DNA from: Methanocellales archaeon | GTDB taxonomy: Archaea; Halobacteriota; UBA148; JAJOKI01 | Direction: 5' to 3' | Length of the DNA: 8,228 nucleotides | Assembly: GCA_021129915.1 (NCBI GenBank) | Contig: JAJOKI010000098.1 | Location: 1 to 8,228 of the forward strand | In this document: piece after piece, positions 6,056 to 8,228 of the stretch | Layout of the letters: the number at the start of each line of letters is the position of its first letter | How positions within the stretch are numbered: the first letter of the stretch is position 1 | Notes under the pieces: model-generated | Database searches by the model: none | Seen by the model: the letters and a program-made list of their open reading frames with translations, nothing else | What the model was told of the DNA's origin: nothing | Made by a program: the position numbers and the translations under genes

Positions 6056-6073
6056 AAACATAAACATAAACAT
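6056..6073 (+). repeat. Triple AAACAT direct repeat ahead of vapB (candidate operator)
   Basis: AAACAT occurs three times in perfect tandem (6056-6061, 6062-6067, 6068-6073) between the AT box and the start of the antitoxin gene. Antitoxins commonly repress their own promoter by binding repeated sites in just this position. The repeat is seen directly; operator function is inferred. Confidence 0.6.
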
Positions 6074-6085
6074 ATGGTGATGTTC

Positions 6086-6316
6086 GTGGCGACAAAGACG
6101 ATTACGATAACAGAGGAAGCATACAAAACCCTGGCCAGGGAGAAACGCAAAACTGAGAGTTTTTCGAAGCTAGTACTAAGGCTGAGCAAGAGAGGAAAAA
6201 TAATGGACTGCTTCGGCTCATGGAAGATGTCCGAGGAAGAGGAAAAAGTGTTCACAGAAATTCTACCAAAAGCCTGGAAAAAGGCCGATGAAACATTGAG
6301 AGAGGCGGTGGAATGA
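6086..6316 (+). CDS. vapB: VapB-type antitoxin, DUF217 family
   Basis: From the GTG at 6086 the product has 76 residues and begins MATKTITITEEAYKTLAREKR, the characteristic opening of DUF217 antitoxins, which are expected to have a ribbon-helix-helix-like DNA-binding N-terminus. ESFSKLVLRLS follows and then a charged helical tail (about 43-76, MSEEEEKVFTEILPKAWKKA) that would embrace the toxin. A GGTGAT SD sits 4 nt before this GTG. The ATG at 6074, four residues upstream, is the alternative start, but the AT box places the transcript start too late for it. The last codons overlap vapC by ATGA (6313-6316), implying coupled translation. Its antitoxin type is unrelated to the AbrB-type VapB at the left end, so the two modules are independent acquisitions. 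Confidence 0.85.
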   Translation: MATKTITITEEAYKTLAREKRKTESFSKLVLRLSKRGKIMDCFGSWKMSEEEEKVFTEILPKAWKKADETLREAVE

Positions 6317-6702
6317 AGTGTGTGGATACGGATTTCCTCATAGCGGTACTAAAGGGCGATTTAGGGGTAAGGAAAAAGGCAGAGGAATTAGATAAAGAAG
6401 GAAGGAATGCCACAACGAGCATGAATGCCTTTGAGCTCTATGTCGGCTCTCATCTTCTGAAAAAGAAAAGACACGACTTGAAGGAAGTGAAAAGTCTATT
6501 GTCGAGGTTTGATGTTTTGAGCCTGGATAAGGATGGTGCAGAAAAGGCAGGAGAAATATATGCCCATCTCTTAGACAAAGGAGAGACGATAGATATCAGA
6601 GATTCCATCATAGCCGGGATTGCGCTGAACAATGCGTGCACCCTCGTGACCAGGGACAAACACTTCGAGCGAGTAAAGGGATTATCTGTGGAAAAATGGT
6701 GA
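6313..6702 (+). CDS. vapC: VapC-type PIN-domain ribonuclease toxin
   Basis: This 129-residue single PIN domain has its acidic site intact: D5 (with D7) in CVDTDFLIAVL, E41 in NAFELYVGS, D97 in IDIRDSIIAGIA, and D115 in LVTRDKHF. VapC toxins are metal-dependent endoribonucleases controlled by tight binding of VapB. The ATG overlaps the vapB stop, so toxin translation depends on antitoxin translation. The protein ends FERVKGLSVEKW, a normal VapC C-terminus, so it is not truncated. It differs clearly in sequence from the VapC at 375-749. A small unrecognised ORF starts 4 bp after its stop and is probably co-transcribed. The RNA target cannot be inferred. Confidence 0.92.
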   Translation: MKCVDTDFLIAVLKGDLGVRKKAEELDKEGRNATTSMNAFELYVGSHLLKKKRHDLKEVKSLLSRFDVLSLDKDGAEKAGEIYAHLLDKGETIDIRDSIIAGIALNNACTLVTRDKHFERVKGLSVEKW

Positions 6703-6706
6703 TAGA

Positions 6707-7039
6707 ATGAAATTCTGCATGGACACTAAAAACCTCCTTAAGGAGTACACTTGGAGAGTTGACCCACACTGGGGACTGGTATTCTCACCCCTACAAAAAG
6801 CCAAAGGAGAAATAAGACTGGGTCCGAGCATAGCTAAAAGTGTGAACCGACAAATATCAGAGATGTCAAATGCAGAATTTCAGGTATTCATAGGGGATTT
6901 CAGTAATAAAGATCGAGACAGACTGAGGTTACTAAGAAAAATAGTGCTTGAGATGAAAGAGAAGGATTCTAATGGATTGATTTTTATTCTGAGGATTGTG
7001 TTGCGTATACCGTGTTTCCAGTACTTTAATGTGATGTGA
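6707..7039 (+). CDS. Unrecognised small ORF downstream of vapBC, possibly frameshifted
   Basis: The ORF has 110 codons and starts 4 bp after the vapC stop, so it is probably in the same transcript. I do not recognise a family. Residues 1-90 look like a soluble, charged protein (GEIRLGPSIAKSVNRQIS, then DRDRLRLLRKIVLEMKEKDSNG). The last 20 residues switch abruptly to hydrophobic, basic LIFILRIVLRIPCF. From 6973 another frame instead reads WIDFYSEDCVAYTVFPVL and stops at 7029, a more natural continuation of the first part. A one-base deletion near 6971 would explain this. The opening MKFCMDT faintly recalls a PIN-domain N-terminus, but nothing after it does. It could be a third member of the toxin-antitoxin operon, an unrelated passenger, or a decaying gene. 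Confidence 0.5.
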   Translation: MKFCMDTKNLLKEYTWRVDPHWGLVFSPLQKAKGEIRLGPSIAKSVNRQISEMSNAEFQVFIGDFSNKDRDRLRLLRKIVLEMKEKDSNGLIFILRIVLRIPCFQYFNVM

Positions 7040-7044
7040 GGTAG

Positions 7045-7124
7045 TGTTAACTTAAAGATTTCTTGAAACGTAGAACAGGTAGATGCTATGCGTTCTTGGA
7101 TTGTCATTTCTGCTTAAGTTAACA
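7045..7124. repeat. 80-bp element bounded by 11-bp perfect inverted repeats
   Basis: TGTTAACTTAA (7045-7055) and TTAAGTTAACA (7114-7124) are exact inverted copies. Within them AACGTAG and CTA-TG-CGTT can form a smaller stem. The element fills most of the gap between the orphan ORF (stop at 7039) and the S8e gene (stop at 7147). It could be a small non-autonomous mobile element, a bidirectional terminator or a structured RNA. No obvious target-site duplication flanks it. Confidence 0.6.
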
Positions 7125-7146
7125 GCACCGTTGGTTCTTTCTCAAG

Positions 7147-7524
7147 CTATTCAACCAGTATCGCGTTCACCATGCCGTCCTGTCCCGGTCGGCTGGTTAT
7201 TCTTACTTTGCCCAATTCGGTTCGTATTATTGCGCCCTTGGTCAGAATATTACGGCGAACATAGTGCTGGTTTGCCGGATTCGCCTCTGCTGTTTCGATT
7301 TTGGCTGCTTTCGTCTCACCCGTCTTGGGGTCCGTGACATTGGCAATGCCGCCCCGGAGAACGCGCATCTTGATGCCGCCCCCTCTGACGCGTACTTTCT
7401 TTCGTCGAACTTCGCCGATGTGGGGCTCTGTAACCTCGCGCCCCAGTTCGTGTTTTTTCTTACCTCTCGCCAGTTTCAATCGCCCGCCCGTCTTCTTGCG
7501 CGTTGATTCACCCTGCCATCTCAT
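7147..7524 (-). CDS. rps8e: 30S ribosomal protein S8e
   Basis: This 125-residue protein is full-length for archaeal S8e, a small-subunit protein shared by archaea and eukaryotes that binds 16S rRNA. The N-terminus [17 protein letters not shown] is diagnostic, followed by a strongly basic region ([21 protein letters not shown]). Next come the beta-barrel segments ([24 protein letters not shown]) and the conserved ending [26 protein letters not shown]. The frame extends upstream to 7638, but the GGAGGT at 7536-7531, 6 nt before the ATG at 7524, and the family N-terminus fix the start. It is not embedded in a ribosomal-protein operon here. It is divergent from the DUF2240 gene across a shared AT box, and an inverted repeat lies beyond its stop. 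Confidence 0.97.
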   Translation of the reverse strand: MRWQGESTRKKTGGRLKLARGKKKHELGREVTEPHIGEVRRKKVRVRGGGIKMRVLRGGIANVTDPKTGETKAAKIETAEANPANQHYVRRNILTKGAIIRTELGKVRITSRPGQDGMVNAILVE

Positions 7525-7530
7525 CGCTGA

Positions 7531-7536
7531 ACCTCC
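7531..7536 (-). promoter_or_regulatory. Ribosome binding site of rps8e
   Basis: GGAGGT on the minus strand lies 6 nt before the ATG at 7524. It settles the start against the long upstream open frame. Confidence 0.85.
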
Positions 7537-7591
7537 ATATTCCACGTAATAAACACAGGATGTTATTTGTATCTTTCGGATGCAGTCCCAA

Positions 7592-7604
7592 AGTTTTTTT
7601 AACT
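7592..7604. promoter_or_regulatory. Shared symmetric AT box between rps8e and the DUF2240 gene
   Basis: AGTT-TTTTT-AACT is a near-perfect inverted repeat centred at 7598. At 27 bp it predicts a plus start near 7625, 14 nt before the DUF2240 ATG, and a minus start near 7571, giving rps8e a leader of about 47 nt with its SD. Confidence 0.4.
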
Positions 7605-7638
7605 CACCAATCGCTACCGATAATAGGACGTGTATCAA

Positions 7639-8103
7639 ATGACCGACTTGATGATGACCGTTGCGATGCCGTTTAGAAAGAGGGGAAAGGACTGCCTCAC
7701 GACCAGCGAATTCATATTTGCCCTCTCCCTGGACCTTGGCTGGTTCTCTCCAGAACAGGCAAAAGAAGTCCTCGGCAAAGCAAATGAAAAGGACTTAATA
7801 TCTATAAAAGATGATGAAATCAGCCCGAATTTCGACTTCAAAGCAATTGAGATACCGCTGGGCTTCAGACCAGACCTGAAAAGGGAGCGGTCAATCTTTG
7901 AGCGCGTCATCGAGAGGGTCATGATGACCGGGCTGAGCAGAAAAGAAGCCATAGCATTGGTGAACGAAAAACAAGAACGCATGGCGAAGCTGATTGAGAT
8001 TGATGTTTCTGCGCTCATGGTGGCGAAGGACAGAGGCGCCGACGTCGAAGATCTGGTGGATGAGGTATATCGGTCGTTGACCAAATCTATCATCGGTGAA
8101 TAA
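7639..8103 (+). CDS. DUF2240 family protein
   Basis: The protein has 154 residues, about the family's usual length. DUF2240 is an uncharacterised euryarchaeal family. Recognisable parts are [32 protein letters not shown] (9-40), where the [10 protein letters not shown] helix and the LGWFSPEQA turn resemble a winged-helix element. [20 protein letters not shown] (61-80) follows, and the C-terminal half is a helical, charged region (81-154) that could mediate dimerisation. No catalytic motif is visible. A nucleic-acid-binding role is only a guess from the winged-helix-like N-terminus. The ATG at 7639 is preferred; a GTG at 7630 and an ATG at 7651 are in frame. It is divergent from rps8e and appears monocistronic, with a T6 run downstream at 8194-8199. 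Confidence 0.85.
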   Translation: MTDLMMTVAMPFRKRGKDCLTTSEFIFALSLDLGWFSPEQAKEVLGKANEKDLISIKDDEISPNFDFKAIEIPLGFRPDLKRERSIFERVIERVMMTGLSRKEAIALVNEKQERMAKLIEIDVSALMVAKDRGADVEDLVDEVYRSLTKSIIGE

Positions 8104-8129
8104 CCAGCGTGTAGAAAAGTATGCGAAAT

Positions 8130-8228
8130 CTATATATCGTCTGACGTCTCCTTATATAATGGTATTGCTGACTGTCTATCATCTCCCTCCTCGTTTTTTA
8201 GTTCATATTGTTCACCAAAGGGGGGGGA
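8130..8228 (-). CDS. C-terminal end of a gene entering from the right edge (hypothetical)
   Basis: On the minus strand the frame is open from the window edge to a TAG at 8132-8130, giving 32 residues. After a few edge residues within a C-run it reads EQYELKNEEGDDRQSAIPLY and ends KETSDDI. This acidic, low-complexity-free tail looks like a genuine protein C-terminus rather than a chance frame, and it would converge with the DUF2240 gene leaving 26 bp between stops, in keeping with the other tight junctions here. No family can be recognised from so short a piece. The eight-base G-run at 8220-8227 could shift the frame if miscounted. Confidence 0.4.
   Translation of the reverse strand, partial: SPPFGEQYELKNEEGDDRQSAIPLYKETSDDI

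Noticed and set aside
7525..7638. N-terminal extension of S8e by 38 residues
   Set aside because: It precedes the GGAGGT site and the diagnostic MRWQGES start, and has no resemblance to S8e.
8090..8182. Minus-strand 30-residue ORF with a purine-rich GGAGGGAG just before its ATG
   Set aside because: It overlaps the end of the DUF2240 gene and its basic, aromatic composition (IRRRQTIYRFRI) looks like chance; the other minus frame at 8130-8228 is more protein-like.

Overview
The window is archaeal, most likely from a euryarchaeon of the broad Methanosarcinales / ANME-1 / Syntrophoarchaeales range. That placement is an inference from gene content; no search was run. The archaeal markers are TFB (TFIIB-type factor), Gar1, SRP19, ribosomal protein S8e, a DUF211 protein, a DUF2240 protein, a pilin-like surface protein, and a decarboxylase-fold GHMP protein resembling haloarchaeal phosphomevalonate decarboxylase. 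Promoters look archaeal: AT-rich boxes lie about 27 bp before predicted transcript starts, and several transcripts appear to have very short leaders.

Layout. Bases 1-366 hold the 3' end of a probable secreted/pilin-type gene. A vapBC toxin-antitoxin pair with an AbrB-type antitoxin (375-1003, minus) follows, then a pilin-like gene (1207-1605) and a membrane 'small multidrug export' family gene (1621-2238) on the plus strand. This last gene overlaps by 4 bp, tail to tail, a minus-strand gar1-tfb operon (2235-3533). A PHP-family metallohydrolase (3610-4275, minus) is divergent from a DUF211 gene (4343-4633, plus). SRP19 (4636-4923, minus) is divergent from the mevalonate-decarboxylase-like gene (4995-5960, plus). 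A second vapBC pair with a DUF217-type antitoxin (6086-6702, plus) is followed by an unrecognised and possibly frameshifted ORF and an 80-bp inverted-repeat structure. S8e (7147-7524, minus) is divergent from a DUF2240 gene (7639-8103, plus). A minus-strand gene probably enters from the right edge (8130-8228).

The core is a compact information-processing neighbourhood: transcription initiation (TFB), rRNA pseudouridylation (Gar1), protein targeting (SRP19) and translation (S8e). Two mobile-type toxin-antitoxin modules interrupt it. Junctions are very tight: 8 bp, a 4-bp overlap and 2 bp at convergent ends. Three divergent gene pairs each share one near-symmetric AT box placed correctly for both genes.

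The points most worth a second look are these. The decarboxylase-like protein has Gln where the catalytic Asp of the family normally sits. Two matched perfect hairpins sit back to back inside the 5' coding region of tfb. A perfect 21-bp tandem duplication adds seven residues to a transmembrane helix. A triple AAACAT repeat lies between the second vapB's AT box and its start. An orphan gene follows that second vapBC, with an apparent frame break and a flanking inverted repeat. I did not find a clear multi-gene novel system.
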